A stretch of DNA of 64,000 nt from Celeribacter naphthalenivorans. GTDB lineage: Bacteria; Pseudomonadota; Alphaproteobacteria; Rhodobacterales; Rhodobacteraceae. The stretch is taken from contig NZ_JAIVLK010000005.1 in NCBI RefSeq assembly GCF_020524585.1, positions 310,001-374,000 on the forward strand, in the 5' to 3' direction. The position numbers and the translations under genes are program-made. This document shows, one piece after another, positions 45,684 through 54,934 of this stretch. Every line of letters starts with the position of its first letter. Position 1 is the first letter of the stretch. The notes beneath the pieces are model-generated. The model had not been told where the DNA came from. It was given only the letters and a program-made list of their open reading frames with translations, and did not search any database.

Positions 45684-45887
45684 ACTTGCACGAGATGCAT
45701 GGCCGCTATGCGTTTCTTCTGTCTTGCAACACTCTGACACAAAACAATTTTCAAGAAAATTTCAACATTTCTTCACCTCCCCTTGATGCAAAGTGAAGGG
45801 CTTTGTTTTCTCTCCCTCAGAGCGCGTCGGGGCCAAACCGTCCCGATCTGCGCCTGATATTTCGATTTCATGTCAGGGAGGACATCC

Positions 45888-46889
45888 ATGAAATTTCTCG
45901 CAACCGCTGCCACCGCCCTTGCGCTTTCCGTGACCGCAACCACCGCTTTTGCCGCCTGCGACGACGGCGAAATGGTGATCAAATTCAGCCACGTGACCAA
46001 CACCGACAAGCACCCGAAAGGCATCGCCGCCAACCTGTTCATGGAGCGCGTGAACGCCGAGATGGACGGCAAGGTCTGTGTCGAGGTCTACCCGAACTCC
46101 ACGCTTTACAACGACGATCAGGTGCTCGAGGCCATGCTTCAGGGCGACGTCCAGATGGCGGCTCCGTCGCTGTCGAAATTCGAAACCTTCTCCAAAGTCT
46201 ACCGCATCTTCGATCTGCCCTTCATGTTCAAAAACATGGACGCCGTGGAAGAGTTCCAATCCTCCGAGGCCGGTCAGAACATGAAAGAGGCCATGGTGCG
46301 TCGCGGTCTTTTGGGTCTTGGCTTCTGGCACAACGGTCTGAAACAATTCTCCGCCAACAAACCGCTTCTGGAGCCGGGTGACGCAGCGGGTCTCAAGTTC
46401 CGCGTCCAGCCGTCTGACGTGCTCGTCGCGCAGATGAATGCGCTGAAAGCAAGCCCGCAGCCGATGGCCTTCTCCGAGGTTTACGGCGCGCTGCAAACCG
46501 GCGTTGTGGACGGTCAGGAAAACACCTGGTCCAACATCTACGGCCAGAAATTCTTTGAGGTGCAGGACGGCATCACCGAGACCAACCACGGGCTTCTCGA
46601 CTATATGGTCGTGACCTCTGTGGACTGGTGGGAAGGCCTCGACGCCGACATCCGCGACCAGCTCGCCACCATCATGAATGAAGTCACCGCCGACCGGAAC
46701 GCTGCCATCGCAGAAGTCGACGCCGACAACCGTCAGGCCGTGCTGGACGCGGGCGGTGTGATCCGTGAGCTGACCGATGAGCAGCGTCAGGCTTGGGTCG
46801 ATGTGATGAAACCGGTGTGGGCCCAGTTCGAGGGCGACGTGGGCGCCGACAACATCGCAGCCGCACAAGAAATCAACGCCAAACATTAA
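45888..46889 (+). CDS. dctP: TRAP transporter substrate-binding protein DctP (copy 2)
   Basis: A 333-residue paralog of copy 1 with a signal peptide ending TTAFA/ACD. Conserved segments are FSHVTNTDKHPKGIAANLFM, LKFRVQPSDVLVAQM and YGALQTGVVDGQENTWSN. GGGAGGACATCC precedes the ATG. It is the copy next to the permease genes dctQ and dctM, with 115 bases of hairpin-rich spacer between. Two binding proteins with one permease suggest either a widened substrate range or dosage. Confidence 0.94.
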   Translation: MKFLATAATALALSVTATTAFAACDDGEMVIKFSHVTNTDKHPKGIAANLFMERVNAEMDGKVCVEVYPNSTLYNDDQVLEAMLQGDVQMAAPSLSKFETFSKVYRIFDLPFMFKNMDAVEEFQSSEAGQNMKEAMVRRGLLGLGFWHNGLKQFSANKPLLEPGDAAGLKFRVQPSDVLVAQMNALKASPQPMAFSEVYGALQTGVVDGQENTWSNIYGQKFFEVQDGITETNHGLLDYMVVTSVDWWEGLDADIRDQLATIMNEVTADRNAAIAEVDADNRQAVLDAGGVIRELTDEQRQAWVDVMKPVWAQFEGDVGADNIAAAQEINAKH

Positions 46890-46906
46890 GCGCGTTTCAT
46901 ACGATT

Positions 46907-46982
46907 GACGGGGCCCTGTCAGGACGACGGGGCCTTGTCCGCACCCTTTCGGGGGAACGGGCCTCGCGCTGCGCGGGCCAGA
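46907..46982 (+). other. Hairpin- and repeat-rich spacer between dctP and dctQ
   Basis: Two near-identical 14-mers, GACGGGGCCCTGTC and GACGGGGCCTTGTC (46907-46920, 46926-46939), are followed by a GGCCTCGCGC / GCGCGGGCC hairpin. Such structures often raise the ratio of binding protein to permease by stabilising or attenuating the message. Inference from structure. Confidence 0.4.
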
Positions 46983-47004
46983 GGGGCAAAAGGGGTCACT
47001 CATC

Positions 47005-47694
47005 ATGACACAATATCAAGACAATCAGCCGCAAACGGCGACAGCGCGGTTCTTTGACGGGCTCGAAGAGAACATCATCGCCTTCATCCTTGGCGCGATG
47101 ACACTCATCACCTTCGTCAACGTGGTGCTGCGCTACGTGTTCAACCATTCCCTGATCTGGGGCCTCGAAGTGGTGCTGATCCTCTTCGCATGGCTCGTGC
47201 TTTTGGGGATTTCCTACGGGTTCAAAAAGACTTCGCATCTGGGCGTCGACGCGGTGATCAACATCCTGCCGTCGCGCGGTCAGCGGATCATGGCAATCAT
47301 CTCCGCCATCGCCTGTCTGGCCTACGCCGGGCTGTTGATGAAAGGCGCTTGGGACTACTGGGCGCCCTTTGCGGCGTTGCAACCGACCGAAGGCCGCTGG
47401 TTCCCGCTGGGCTTCACCGAGAATGTGCGTGACCGGGCGTTCTACGTCACCGATCAGGTGCCGATGCTGGGGATTTTCCGCTGGCTCGAAGGCGCGATCA
47501 ACTATGGCGACAGCTATGACAAGCTGCCCCGCGTGGTGCCCTATGTCATCATTCCCTTCTCGGCAGCGCTGATCCTTCTGCGCGTGGTGCAGGCCACGAT
47601 CCGCATTCTGCAAGGCAAACAGCACTCCCTGATCGTCTCTCACGAGGCCGAAGACGAAGTCGAGCGCGTCGCGCACGGCGAATACGAGGAATAA
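47005..47694 (+). CDS. dctQ: TRAP transporter small permease DctQ
   Basis: A 229-residue inner-membrane protein with four helices. The family pattern is visible in FVNVVLRYVFNHSLIWGLEVV, followed by LFAWLVLLGISYGFKKTSHLGVDAVI. A loop of about 60 residues between helices 3 and 4 (WDYWAPFAALQPTEGRWFPL) makes it longer than many DctQ proteins. It pairs with DctM, whose start is five bases after its stop. Confidence 0.93.
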   Translation: MTQYQDNQPQTATARFFDGLEENIIAFILGAMTLITFVNVVLRYVFNHSLIWGLEVVLILFAWLVLLGISYGFKKTSHLGVDAVINILPSRGQRIMAIISAIACLAYAGLLMKGAWDYWAPFAALQPTEGRWFPLGFTENVRDRAFYVTDQVPMLGIFRWLEGAINYGDSYDKLPRVVPYVIIPFSAALILLRVVQATIRILQGKQHSLIVSHEAEDEVERVAHGEYEE

Positions 47695-47699
47695 CCCCA

Positions 47700-49094
47700 A
47701 TGGATGTCGTCTTTCTCTTTGTCATGGTCGTGGGCCTGTTGCTGATCGGTGTGCCGATCGCGGTCTCTCTCGGTCTCTCCTCCATGATCTTCCTTCTGGT
47801 GTTCTCCGACACCTCGCTGGCCTCCGTGGCGCAGTCGCTCTACCAAGCCATGGCTGGGCACTACACGCTTCTGGCCATCCCTTTCTTCATCCTTGCGTCG
47901 TCTTTCATGTCGACAGGCGGCGTGGCGAAACGCATCGTGCGCTTTGCCATCGCTTGCGTCGGTCACTTTCACGGCGGTCTGGCGATTGCGGGCGTTTTTG
48001 CCTGTATGATCTTCGCCGCACTTTCCGGCTCGTCGCCCGCGACCGTGGTTGCCATCGGCTCCATCGTCATCGCCGCGATGCGCCAAATGGGCTATACCAA
48101 GGACTTCGCCGCCGGCGTCATCGCCAACGCAGGCACCTTGGGCATCCTGATCCCGCCCTCCATCGTGATGGTGGTCTATGCCTCCGCCACTGACGTCTCC
48201 GTTGGTCGGATGTTCCTCGCGGGTGTCATTCCTGGCCTTCTGGCGGGCACCATGCTGATGCTGGCGATCTACGTGATCGCACGGATCAAAAAACTGCCGA
48301 AAGGCGACTGGGCCGGTTGGGGCGAGATCGGGCGCGCCTTCCGCGAAGCCTTCTGGGGCCTCATGCTCATCGTCATCATCATGGTCGGCATCTACGGTGT
48401 GCCGGGGGTGACGGGCGCGATCTTCACGCCGACCGAAGCCGCCGCCGTGGCCTCGATCTACGCCTTCCTCGTGGCGTCCTTTGTCTATCGCGACATGGGC
48501 CCTCTGGCGGATCGCGATGGCACCGGGCCGACCTCCTTGCTGGCGAAACCCCATGCGCTTGTGACGGCGTTCTTCCACAAGGACACTCGCCACACGCTGT
48601 TCGATGCGGGCAAGCTGACGATCATGCTGATGTTCATCATCGCCAACGCGCTGATCCTGAAACACGTGCTGACCGACGAACAAATCCCGCAGCAAATCGC
48701 GCAAGCCATGCTGTCCGCGGGCTTCGGCAAGATCATGTTCCTGATCATGGTCAACGTGATCCTCTTGATCGGGGGCCAGTTCATGGAACCCTCGGGCCTC
48801 ATCGTGATCGTCGCACCGCTGGTGTTTCCGATTGCCATCGAACTGGGCGTCGATCCGATCCACCTCGGCATCATCATGGTGGTGAACATGGAGATCGGCA
48901 TGATCACGCCGCCTGTGGGCCTCAACCTCTTCGTCACCTCGGGCGTTGCCGGGATGCCGATGATGGCCGTGGTCCGCGCCGCCCTGCCGTTCCTCGCGAT
49001 CCTCTTCGTCTTCCTGATCCTTGTCACCTATGTGCCAGCGATCTCGACCTATCTGCCCACGACCTTGATGGGGCCGGAGATCATCACGAACTGA
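47700..49094 (+). CDS. dctM: TRAP transporter large permease DctM
   Basis: A 464-residue polytopic permease, the Na+-coupled transport subunit of the TRAP system. Marks are LLIGVPIAVSLGLSSMIF, the SGSSPATVVAIGSIVIAAM loop, GILIPPSIVMVVYA, and the C-terminal GMITPPVGLNLFVTSGVAG. A hydrophilic insertion around 270-300 (DRDGTGPTSLLAKPHALV) is present. It is translationally linked to dctQ and followed by a strong terminator. Confidence 0.95.
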   Translation: MDVVFLFVMVVGLLLIGVPIAVSLGLSSMIFLLVFSDTSLASVAQSLYQAMAGHYTLLAIPFFILASSFMSTGGVAKRIVRFAIACVGHFHGGLAIAGVFACMIFAALSGSSPATVVAIGSIVIAAMRQMGYTKDFAAGVIANAGTLGILIPPSIVMVVYASATDVSVGRMFLAGVIPGLLAGTMLMLAIYVIARIKKLPKGDWAGWGEIGRAFREAFWGLMLIVIIMVGIYGVPGVTGAIFTPTEAAAVASIYAFLVASFVYRDMGPLADRDGTGPTSLLAKPHALVTAFFHKDTRHTLFDAGKLTIMLMFIIANALILKHVLTDEQIPQQIAQAMLSAGFGKIMFLIMVNVILLIGGQFMEPSGLIVIVAPLVFPIAIELGVDPIHLGIIMVVNMEIGMITPPVGLNLFVTSGVAGMPMMAVVRAALPFLAILFVFLILVTYVPAISTYLPTTLMGPEIITN

Positions 49095-49116
49095 CGACAT
49101 GTTCGATACGTGAAAG

Positions 49117-49140
49117 AAAAGGGGCCTTCGGGCCCCTTTT
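49117..49140 (+). terminator. Terminator of the dctPQM unit
   Basis: AAAAGGGGCC / GGCCCCTTTT is a 10-bp perfect stem closed by a TTCG tetraloop, followed by one more T. Confidence 0.9.
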
Positions 49141-49143
49141 TGC

Positions 49144-49167
49144 GTCTCCTTTGTGCGGGAAATACTC
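49144..49167 (+). repeat. Post-stop motif, copy 4 (after the dctM terminator)
   Basis: GTCTCCTTTGTGCGG then GAAATACTC follows the dctM terminator, not the stop codon, unlike the other four copies. Confidence 0.55.
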
Positions 49168-49176
49168 AAATAAAAA

Positions 49177-49204
49177 CGGCGCGCCCTGTTGAGTGGACGC
49201 GCCG
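49177..49204 (-). terminator. Terminator of trpD
   Basis: CGGCGCG / CGCGCCG is a 7-bp stem with a 14-base loop, followed on the minus strand by TTTTTA (49176-49171). Confidence 0.7.
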
Positions 49205-49217
49205 CCAGTGTCTTGAT

Positions 49218-49241
49218 GAGTATTTTGACAGCAAAGGAAAC
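49218..49241 (-). repeat. Post-stop motif, copy 5 (trpD)
   Basis: On the minus strand GTTTCCTTTGCTG then TCAAAATACTC directly follows the trpD TGA and precedes the terminator stem. Confidence 0.7.
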
Positions 49242-50258
49242 TCAGGCGTTTGAGGTCAGAGCTGCCAGCGCGTCGAGTTTCTTGAGCGCTTCACCGGAGG
49301 CGATGCTTTCAGAGGCGATCTCGACGCCTTCTTTGAGGGTGGCGGCCTTGTCCGCGACCACCAAAGCGGCGGCGGCGTTCATTAGAACGGCGTCACGGTA
49401 AGCGCCGGTCTCGCCTTTCATCAGGTTTCGCAGCGCCTTGCCGTTCTCTTCGGGCGTGCCGCCGAGGATGTCCTTGAGCGGATGCACCGGAAGGCCTGCG
49501 TCCTCGGGGTGAAGTTCCATCGAGCGGATGTCACCATTCTCCAGAGCCGCCACAGAGGTCGCGCCGGTGATCGACACTTCGTCCATGCCCTCGTGACCGT
49601 AGACCAGCCAAGCCTTTTCGGAGCCGAGCATCTGGAGCACCTCGGCCATCGGCCAGATCAGATCGGGGGCGAAGGCGCCGGTGAGCTGGCGTTTGACACC
49701 CGCCGGATTGGTCAGCGGGCCTAAGATGTTGAAGATGGTTTTGCAGCCCAGCTCGACGCGCACAGGACCCACGTATTTCATCGCCGGGTGGTGCATCGGC
49801 GCCATCATGAAACCGATGCCGATCTCGGCCAGCGCCTTTTCGACCACGTCCTGGCCGACCATGACATTGATGCCGTTGACGGACATGGCGTCCGCAGCAC
49901 CCGATTTGGACGAGAGGTTGCGGTTGCCGTGTTTGGCGACCGGCACGCCTGCGCCCGCGACGACAAAGGCGGTGGCGGTGGAGATATTGAGCGTGCCAAG
50001 TCCGTCACCGCCGGTGCCGACGATGTCCATCGCGCCCTCGGGGGCTTTCACCGGGATGCAGTGATCGCGCATGACCTTGGCGGCGGCGGCATATTCGGAG
50101 ACCGCTTCGCCGCGCGCCCGCAGCGCCATCAAAAGGCCGCCCATCTGCGCGGGCGTGGCCTCGCCCTTGAACAAAAGCTCAAAGGCCTGTTCGGCCTGCG
50201 CACGGCTCAGAGGGCCTTCGGAGGCGGCGAAAATCAGGGGTTTCATCGCGTCGCTCAT
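49242..50258 (-). CDS. trpD: Anthranilate phosphoribosyltransferase
   Basis: A 338-residue enzyme that joins anthranilate to PRPP in tryptophan synthesis. The PRPP loop is [33 protein letters not shown] and [18 protein letters not shown] are also conserved. It overlaps trpG by four bases (ATGA). trpC, the expected next gene, lies beyond a 10.5-kb island, and the trpD unit now ends with its own post-stop motif and terminator. Confidence 0.96.
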   Translation of the reverse strand: MSDAMKPLIFAASEGPLSRAQAEQAFELLFKGEATPAQMGGLLMALRARGEAVSEYAAAAKVMRDHCIPVKAPEGAMDIVGTGGDGLGTLNISTATAFVVAGAGVPVAKHGNRNLSSKSGAADAMSVNGINVMVGQDVVEKALAEIGIGFMMAPMHHPAMKYVGPVRVELGCKTIFNILGPLTNPAGVKRQLTGAFAPDLIWPMAEVLQMLGSEKAWLVYGHEGMDEVSITGATSVAALENGDIRSMELHPEDAGLPVHPLKDILGGTPEENGKALRNLMKGETGAYRDAVLMNAAAALVVADKAATLKEGVEIASESIASGEALKKLDALAALTSNA

Positions 50259-50842
50259 GCCGGTTCGTCCTCTTTCAGCTGGCTCAGGAAGGTTTTGAAC
50301 ATGTCGTGGCCATGTTCAGACCGGATGCTTTCCGGGTGGAATTGCACGCCTTCGATCGGCAGGGTTTTGTGCCGCATGCCCATGATGGTGCCGTCTTTCA
50401 GCTCGGCTGTGACTTCGAGACAGTCGGGCAGGGTGGCACGATCCACCACCAGCGAGTGATAGCGCGTGCCCTGAAGCGGCGAGGGCAGACCGGCAAAGAC
50501 GCCTTTGCCCTCGTGGTAAATCTCGCCCATTTTGCCGTGGACGATCTCATGACAACGGACCACATCGCCGCCAAAGGCCTCACCGATGGACTGATGCCCG
50601 AGACAGACGCCAAAGAGCGGAATGCCCGCGTCGGCGGCGGCATGGATGAGCGGCACACAGATGCCCGCCTCTTTCGGCGTGCAAGGCCCGGGCGAGAGCA
50701 CGATGCCGGAGGGTTTCAGAGCCATGGCTTCCTGCACGTTCAACGCGTCGTTGCGGACCACATTGGCTTGCCACCCCAGCTCGCCGATATAATGGACGAG
50801 ATTATAGGTGAAACTGTCGTAATTATCGATCAGCAGCAGCAT
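50255..50842 (-). CDS. trpG: Anthranilate synthase glutamine amidotransferase component
   Basis: A 195-residue class I glutamine amidotransferase. The start [20 protein letters not shown] is typical; the catalytic cysteine is in [16 protein letters not shown] and the His-Glu pair in [11 protein letters not shown] 50842 follows AAGGATCGCCAAG. It supplies ammonia to TrpE and may also serve aminodeoxychorismate synthase. trpE is not in the window, so trpG heads this trpG-trpD unit. Confidence 0.95.
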   Translation of the reverse strand: MLLLIDNYDSFTYNLVHYIGELGWQANVVRNDALNVQEAMALKPSGIVLSPGPCTPKEAGICVPLIHAAADAGIPLFGVCLGHQSIGEAFGGDVVRCHEIVHGKMGEIYHEGKGVFAGLPSPLQGTRYHSLVVDRATLPDCLEVTAELKDGTIMGMRHKTLPIEGVQFHPESIRSEHGHDMFKTFLSQLKEDEPA

Positions 50843-51150
50843 CTTGGCGATCCTTTCGGCGCGTTTGCGCAAGGGGGTGATATGAGCCTCAAAGGGGGAT
50901 GATCCCGCCTTGAAGCCGGGTTATACATGTTCACAAGGGCCGCATAGGGTCAAGAGGCCGGACGGGGTCTGATCTGATTGAACGCCCCTGTTGAACGGGC
51001 TCTTGTGGCGTGATCGGAAAAACACTGATCCGGCGTGGCACGGCTTAGGCGTTGAGACTGACCACAGCCCGGCATATGATCGGGCAAATCCGGGTCGTCC
51101 CGGAGACAACAGGGGCCAATGGTCCGAATGAGCAGGCGAAGGAGCACCGA
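50843..51150. other. Intergenic region between trpG and yibQ-like gene
   Basis: A 308-bp gap between divergent genes. I looked for a trp leader peptide with tandem tryptophan codons and an attenuator on the minus strand and did not find one. A few short GC-rich dyads are present (for instance around 51100-51115), with no clear regulatory assignment. Confidence 0.3.
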
Positions 51151-52596
51151 ATGGGGCGCGGAATTCTCACAGGGTTGATCTGGGGCACGATTGTCGGGTT
51201 CGGCATCCTGATGGTGGCCAATGAGGTTGTGGCCCCGGTGACTGTGACCTCGTCGCTACCGGCTGAGGCGGAGGTCGAGATGGCGCCTGAGATGACAGGT
51301 GAGCCGACCGAACCCGAGATGACGCACCCGGAGGCGCCGGAGGCCGCTGACACGTCGGGCGTCTCAGCCGAAAGCCCCGCCGCCGAGCCCGACCGGTCCG
51401 GTGCGCAGCCCGAGGTTGCCATGCCCGAGACCGAAGCCGATGCGACACCTGAGGCCGCGACAGAGGCCGCCACGGCGCCCGAGATCGAAACCCCGACCGG
51501 GCCGCAGACGCCTGACACGGAGGAGGCGCTGGACGGTGTCGAGACGCCGGAGACCAGCCCGGTCCTGACCCCGCCGCAAGCCATGACACCCGAGGCCAGC
51601 GAAGCTGACAGCCTGCCCACCACCGAGGAGGTTTTGCCGGGGACGGCCATGCCCGAGGGGGTGGACGAGACGCCCGCCGCCCCTCAGATGCCACGACCAC
51701 TCGACATGGATTCAGCGCGGATCGAGGCCGCTCCGGGGGCCACGCTGGACACCGGACCAGATGCCGATACGCTCGCGCCGGATGCCTCCGAAGGTGAGGC
51801 GCTTCCCGGTCAAAAAGTCGGGTCTTTCACCGACCGTCAGGACAACCGTGTCTCCTCGCGCCTGCCGTCGATTTCCACCGCCCCCGATACTGGCGCGCCG
51901 GTCGTGGTTGCCGAGGATCTGCCCGCGCTTTTGGCTTATTCCGCCGATTTCAACCAAACGCCCGCCGGTCCGGTGATGAGCGTGATCCTCGTCGATATTG
52001 CCCAGCTTGGGCCCGAGGATGCCGCGCTCTCGAACTTGCCGTTCCCGGTGACCTTTGCCGTCGATGCGCTGGCGACGCGGGCGGGCGAGCGTGCGATGTC
52101 GTATCGGGATAAGGGGCTCGAAGTTCTCTCCATGGTGTCTTTGCCCGAAGGCGCCACACCGCAAGACGCCGCCGTGACGCTCACGCAGGCCGCCAATCTG
52201 GTGCCCGTGTCCATCGGGTTCCTCGATGTCCCCTCCGGCACCTTCCAAAGCTCGCGTCAGGTCGCGGCACAGGTCGTGGCGACGGCGCAGGAAAGTGGGC
52301 GGGGCCTTGTGACTTTCCCGCGTGGGCTGAATGCGCTGGAACAGGAAGCCCAGCGGGTCAAAGCGCCTGCGGGGCTGGTGTTCCGCGATTTCGACGGGCG
52401 CTCGCAAGACGTGGAGGCGATGAAACGCTTCCTCGATCAGGCGGCGTTTCAGGCCGGGACAGGCAAGACTGTGATCCTTTTGGGGCGCTCGAAACCCGAT
52501 ACGATTCAGGCGCTGGCGGAATGGTCGCTTGGCAACCGCGCCGCGACCGTGACCATGGTGCCGCTGTCCTACCTCCTGAGCCGCTCGCAGCTTTGA
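51151..52596 (+). CDS. yibQ: Divergent polysaccharide deacetylase family protein (YibQ-like)
   Basis: A 481-residue envelope protein. One N-terminal membrane anchor (about 6-24, TGLIWGTIVGFGILMV) is followed by some 230 residues of acidic, proline- and alanine-rich linker, then the deacetylase-like domain (about 255-480; VMSVILVDIAQLG, FPVTFAVDALATRAGERA, VTFPRGLNALEQEAQRV). AAGGAG precedes the ATG. In R. sphaeroides a yibQ gene neighbours trpE and trpG, and this position next to trpG fits. Catalytic residues of true deacetylases are degenerate; the function is unknown. Confidence 0.8.
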   Translation: MGRGILTGLIWGTIVGFGILMVANEVVAPVTVTSSLPAEAEVEMAPEMTGEPTEPEMTHPEAPEAADTSGVSAESPAAEPDRSGAQPEVAMPETEADATPEAATEAATAPEIETPTGPQTPDTEEALDGVETPETSPVLTPPQAMTPEASEADSLPTTEEVLPGTAMPEGVDETPAAPQMPRPLDMDSARIEAAPGATLDTGPDADTLAPDASEGEALPGQKVGSFTDRQDNRVSSRLPSISTAPDTGAPVVVAEDLPALLAYSADFNQTPAGPVMSVILVDIAQLGPEDAALSNLPFPVTFAVDALATRAGERAMSYRDKGLEVLSMVSLPEGATPQDAAVTLTQAANLVPVSIGFLDVPSGTFQSSRQVAAQVVATAQESGRGLVTFPRGLNALEQEAQRVKAPAGLVFRDFDGRSQDVEAMKRFLDQAAFQAGTGKTVILLGRSKPDTIQALAEWSLGNRAATVTMVPLSYLLSRSQL

Positions 52597-52702
52597 TCCG
52601 ATCTGCTTTGCGCTGCGGGAAGTCCCGCCGCGCTTGACAGGGTGCGACATTTTGTCATCCAATCTCTCCCAAGGACCGGCCTAAGCCGGCAGGGAGGGAA
52701 TT

Positions 52703-53470
52703 ATGACAGAAATGACTGCGGCGGCAGCGCCGTTGCCCGATGTGGCACGTTTGAGCCTTGCGGATTTGCGCGCGGCTTTGGCGGCGGGGTGGCGGGATTA
52801 CCGACGCGCGCCGATGTTTGGCGGGTTTTTCTCCGCCGTTTACGTGTTGATCGGCCTTGGCTTTGTGATCTTCGGCGCGGGCACCGTGCTTTGGACCTTT
52901 GCTTTCTCTCTCGCGTTTCCGCTCTTCGCCCCTTTCGCCGCCGTCGGCCTCTATGAGGTGTCGCGCAGACTCGACCGGGGCGGGGCGATGGATTGGTATA
53001 AAATCTTGGGCGTGGTGATGGCCGAGCGCGACCGGCAAATCCCCTGGATGGGGGCGATCATCGTCATCTATGTGCTGTTCTGGTCCTTCCTCGCCCATAT
53101 GATTTTCGCGCTTTTCATGGGGCTGTCGGTGATGACCAATGTGTCTTCGTCCTATGATGTGTTCCTGACCGCAAACGGGGTGACCATGATCGCGGTCGAA
53201 CTCGTGGTCGGAGGCGTTCTGGCCTTTATCCTGTTTTCGCTGACGGTGACGTCCCTGCCGCATCTCTTGGACAAGGAGGTCGATTTCGTCACCGCCATGT
53301 TGTTCTCGCTGCGGGTGGTGCGGGAGAACCTCTTTGTCATGCTGGTCTGGGCAGGCCTGATCGCCGTGGTGACGTTATTGTCGATGGTGCCGCTGTTCTT
53401 GGGGCTTTTTGTGACACTGCCGGTCTTTGGCCACGCGACATGGCATCTTTATCGCCGCGTTCTCACTTAG
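52703..53470 (+). CDS. DUF2189 integral membrane protein
   Basis: A 255-residue inner-membrane protein with six or so helices. The N-terminal DVARLSLADLRAALAAGWRDYRRAP, then FGGFFSAVYVLIGLGFVIFG, and the loop VGLYEVSRRLDRGG fit DUF2189. The family is common next to cytochrome oxidase genes in this order, but here it stands alone after yibQ. GGGAGG precedes the ATG. Its stop overlaps the convergent DMT gene by eight bases. Function unknown. Confidence 0.8.
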   Translation: MTEMTAAAAPLPDVARLSLADLRAALAAGWRDYRRAPMFGGFFSAVYVLIGLGFVIFGAGTVLWTFAFSLAFPLFAPFAAVGLYEVSRRLDRGGAMDWYKILGVVMAERDRQIPWMGAIIVIYVLFWSFLAHMIFALFMGLSVMTNVSSSYDVFLTANGVTMIAVELVVGGVLAFILFSLTVTSLPHLLDKEVDFVTAMLFSLRVVRENLFVMLVWAGLIAVVTLLSMVPLFLGLFVTLPVFGHATWHLYRRVLT

Positions 53471-54377
53471 GAGTTCGACGCCCGCGAGAGGCCCGTGAGG
53501 CCCGTGAGGTCAGCATCAACAGAACACCGGCGCCGACAATCACCGCGCCGCCCAACAGCTCAAGCGCATCGGGGCGCTCGCCAAAGACCAGCGCGCCGAG
53601 GATCATCGCAAACAGCAACCGCGAGTAGCGAAACGGGGTGACGACCGACAGCTCGCCCATCCGCATCGCCATGGTGAGCGCCGTATAGGCGGCGACACCG
53701 ACGGCAGAGGCCAAAGCGACAAAGGCAAGATCCTTGAGATCGGGCCAAATCCAATAGCCGTCCCAGATCGACAGCAAGAGCCCGGAGAGGATCAGCGCGG
53801 CAAAGCCTGTGACGCCAAGCTGCGCATAGGACAGCACAGGGGAGGCGGCCCGGGTGGCGAGGTCACGCCCCGCAAAGCCGATCATGCCCAAAATGGCGAG
53901 AATGGACAGCGGAGAGAACCCGTCGAGGCCCGGACGGATCACCAAAAGCACGCCGATAAACCCCAGAGCGATGAGCGCCCAGCGAGTGAGGCTGACGGGC
54001 TCGCGAAAGATCACCACGGCGGCGGCGGCGACCATGAGGGGCGTGGCCTGCAAGATCGCCGAGGTGGTGGAGAGCGCGGTGAGCGCGAGCGAGAGGGTGA
54101 AGAACACCCGGCCTAACACCTCGAACCCCGCGCGGATCACCATGACGCGCTCGGCCATCACCGGATGCACCACCCGCTCGCGGCGCCGCAATGTCAGCAG
54201 GGCAAAGACCAAGGTGCCGATGAGGCCGAAAATCGTGAGAATCTGCCCCACCGGCAAATGCGTGGCGGCCTGTTTGATCGCCATATCCTCAAGCGAAAAC
54301 AGCGCCATGGACAGCACCATCAAAAGCGCACCTTTGAGATTGCCAGCGTTCACGGCGGTGTGGTTAGACGTGGGCAT
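53463..54377 (-). CDS. DMT/EamA family transporter
   Basis: A 304-residue protein with ten membrane helices in two EamA halves (about 15-140 and 155-290). Recognisable parts are LSMALFSLEDMAIKQAATHL, LTALSTTSAILQATPLMVAA and TPFRYSRLLFAMILGALVFG. Such proteins export or import small metabolites; the substrate cannot be told. It starts six bases before the end of the next minus-strand gene, so the two may be linked. Confidence 0.88.
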   Translation of the reverse strand: MPTSNHTAVNAGNLKGALLMVLSMALFSLEDMAIKQAATHLPVGQILTIFGLIGTLVFALLTLRRRERVVHPVMAERVMVIRAGFEVLGRVFFTLSLALTALSTTSAILQATPLMVAAAAVVIFREPVSLTRWALIALGFIGVLLVIRPGLDGFSPLSILAILGMIGFAGRDLATRAASPVLSYAQLGVTGFAALILSGLLLSIWDGYWIWPDLKDLAFVALASAVGVAAYTALTMAMRMGELSVVTPFRYSRLLFAMILGALVFGERPDALELLGGAVIVGAGVLLMLTSRASRASRGRRTPK

Positions 54378-54383
54378 CAGGGG

Positions 54384-54884
54384 TTATTCCGAAAAATCCG
54401 CCTCGGTCAGCACCTGCATCTCCACCAGCGGCGGCACGGTGGTGACGACTTCGAGCACATGGTTGAGTGCGGCGACGCAGTAGTGGTGCATCTTGTCGGC
54501 GTGGTAATCCTCGTAGATCGTCCACTCTTTGACGTGACGCAGGAACACGGCGGAGGGGTTTTCGCGAAAGAGCGAGGCCGGGGTTTTCTCGTCCAGCGCC
54601 GGGGCGTCTTCGGGTTTCGAGAATGTCTCATCGGTGATCTTGAAAGAGACGTAATCCTCGAACCGCAGCGTGAAGCGACGCGATCCGGGGCGGACCTCGA
54701 TCACCTTGGCCTTGCCCAGAAGATCGTCGATCACCGAATTGCCGCTCTTGATCTGATCCGGCTCGCCCTCGATGCCTTCGTCGAAAATCACCGTCAGGCG
54801 ACGTTCGTTCATCCGCCCCATGCGGAAATCCGACAAATAAAGATTTTTGACTTTTTCAAGCTGGCGCAGGGCTTCGGCGGGCAT
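54384..54884 (-). CDS. Conserved protein of unknown function
   Basis: A 166-residue soluble protein starting MPAEALRQLEKVKNLYLSDF. It is rich in charged residues with a beta-rich middle (RFTLRFEDYVSFKITDE) and a C-terminal HHYCVAALNHVLEVVTT. No motif or family is recognised. GGAGTTCCC precedes ATG 54884. It lies directly upstream of the DMT transporter gene in the same direction and may be co-transcribed with it. Confidence 0.65.
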   Translation of the reverse strand: MPAEALRQLEKVKNLYLSDFRMGRMNERRLTVIFDEGIEGEPDQIKSGNSVIDDLLGKAKVIEVRPGSRRFTLRFEDYVSFKITDETFSKPEDAPALDEKTPASLFRENPSAVFLRHVKEWTIYEDYHADKMHHYCVAALNHVLEVVTTVPPLVEMQVLTEADFSE

Positions 54885-54934
54885 GGGAACTCCGGGGCTA
54901 TGTGGATGCACGATGGCGGAGGGAGAGGCGGCGT

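Noticed and set aside
44456-45887. Sigma-54 promoters before the dctP genes
   Set aside because: I searched for TGGCAC-N5-TTGC and GG-N10-GC patterns and found none; this agrees with the missing GAFTGA loop.
38706-49241. Integrative element with attachment sites
   Set aside because: No integrase or transposase and no flanking direct repeats were recognised by eye, so only an insertion relative to known trpGDC order is claimed.
50843-51150. trp attenuator upstream of trpG
   Set aside because: No leader peptide with tandem Trp codons and no alternative hairpins were found on the minus strand.
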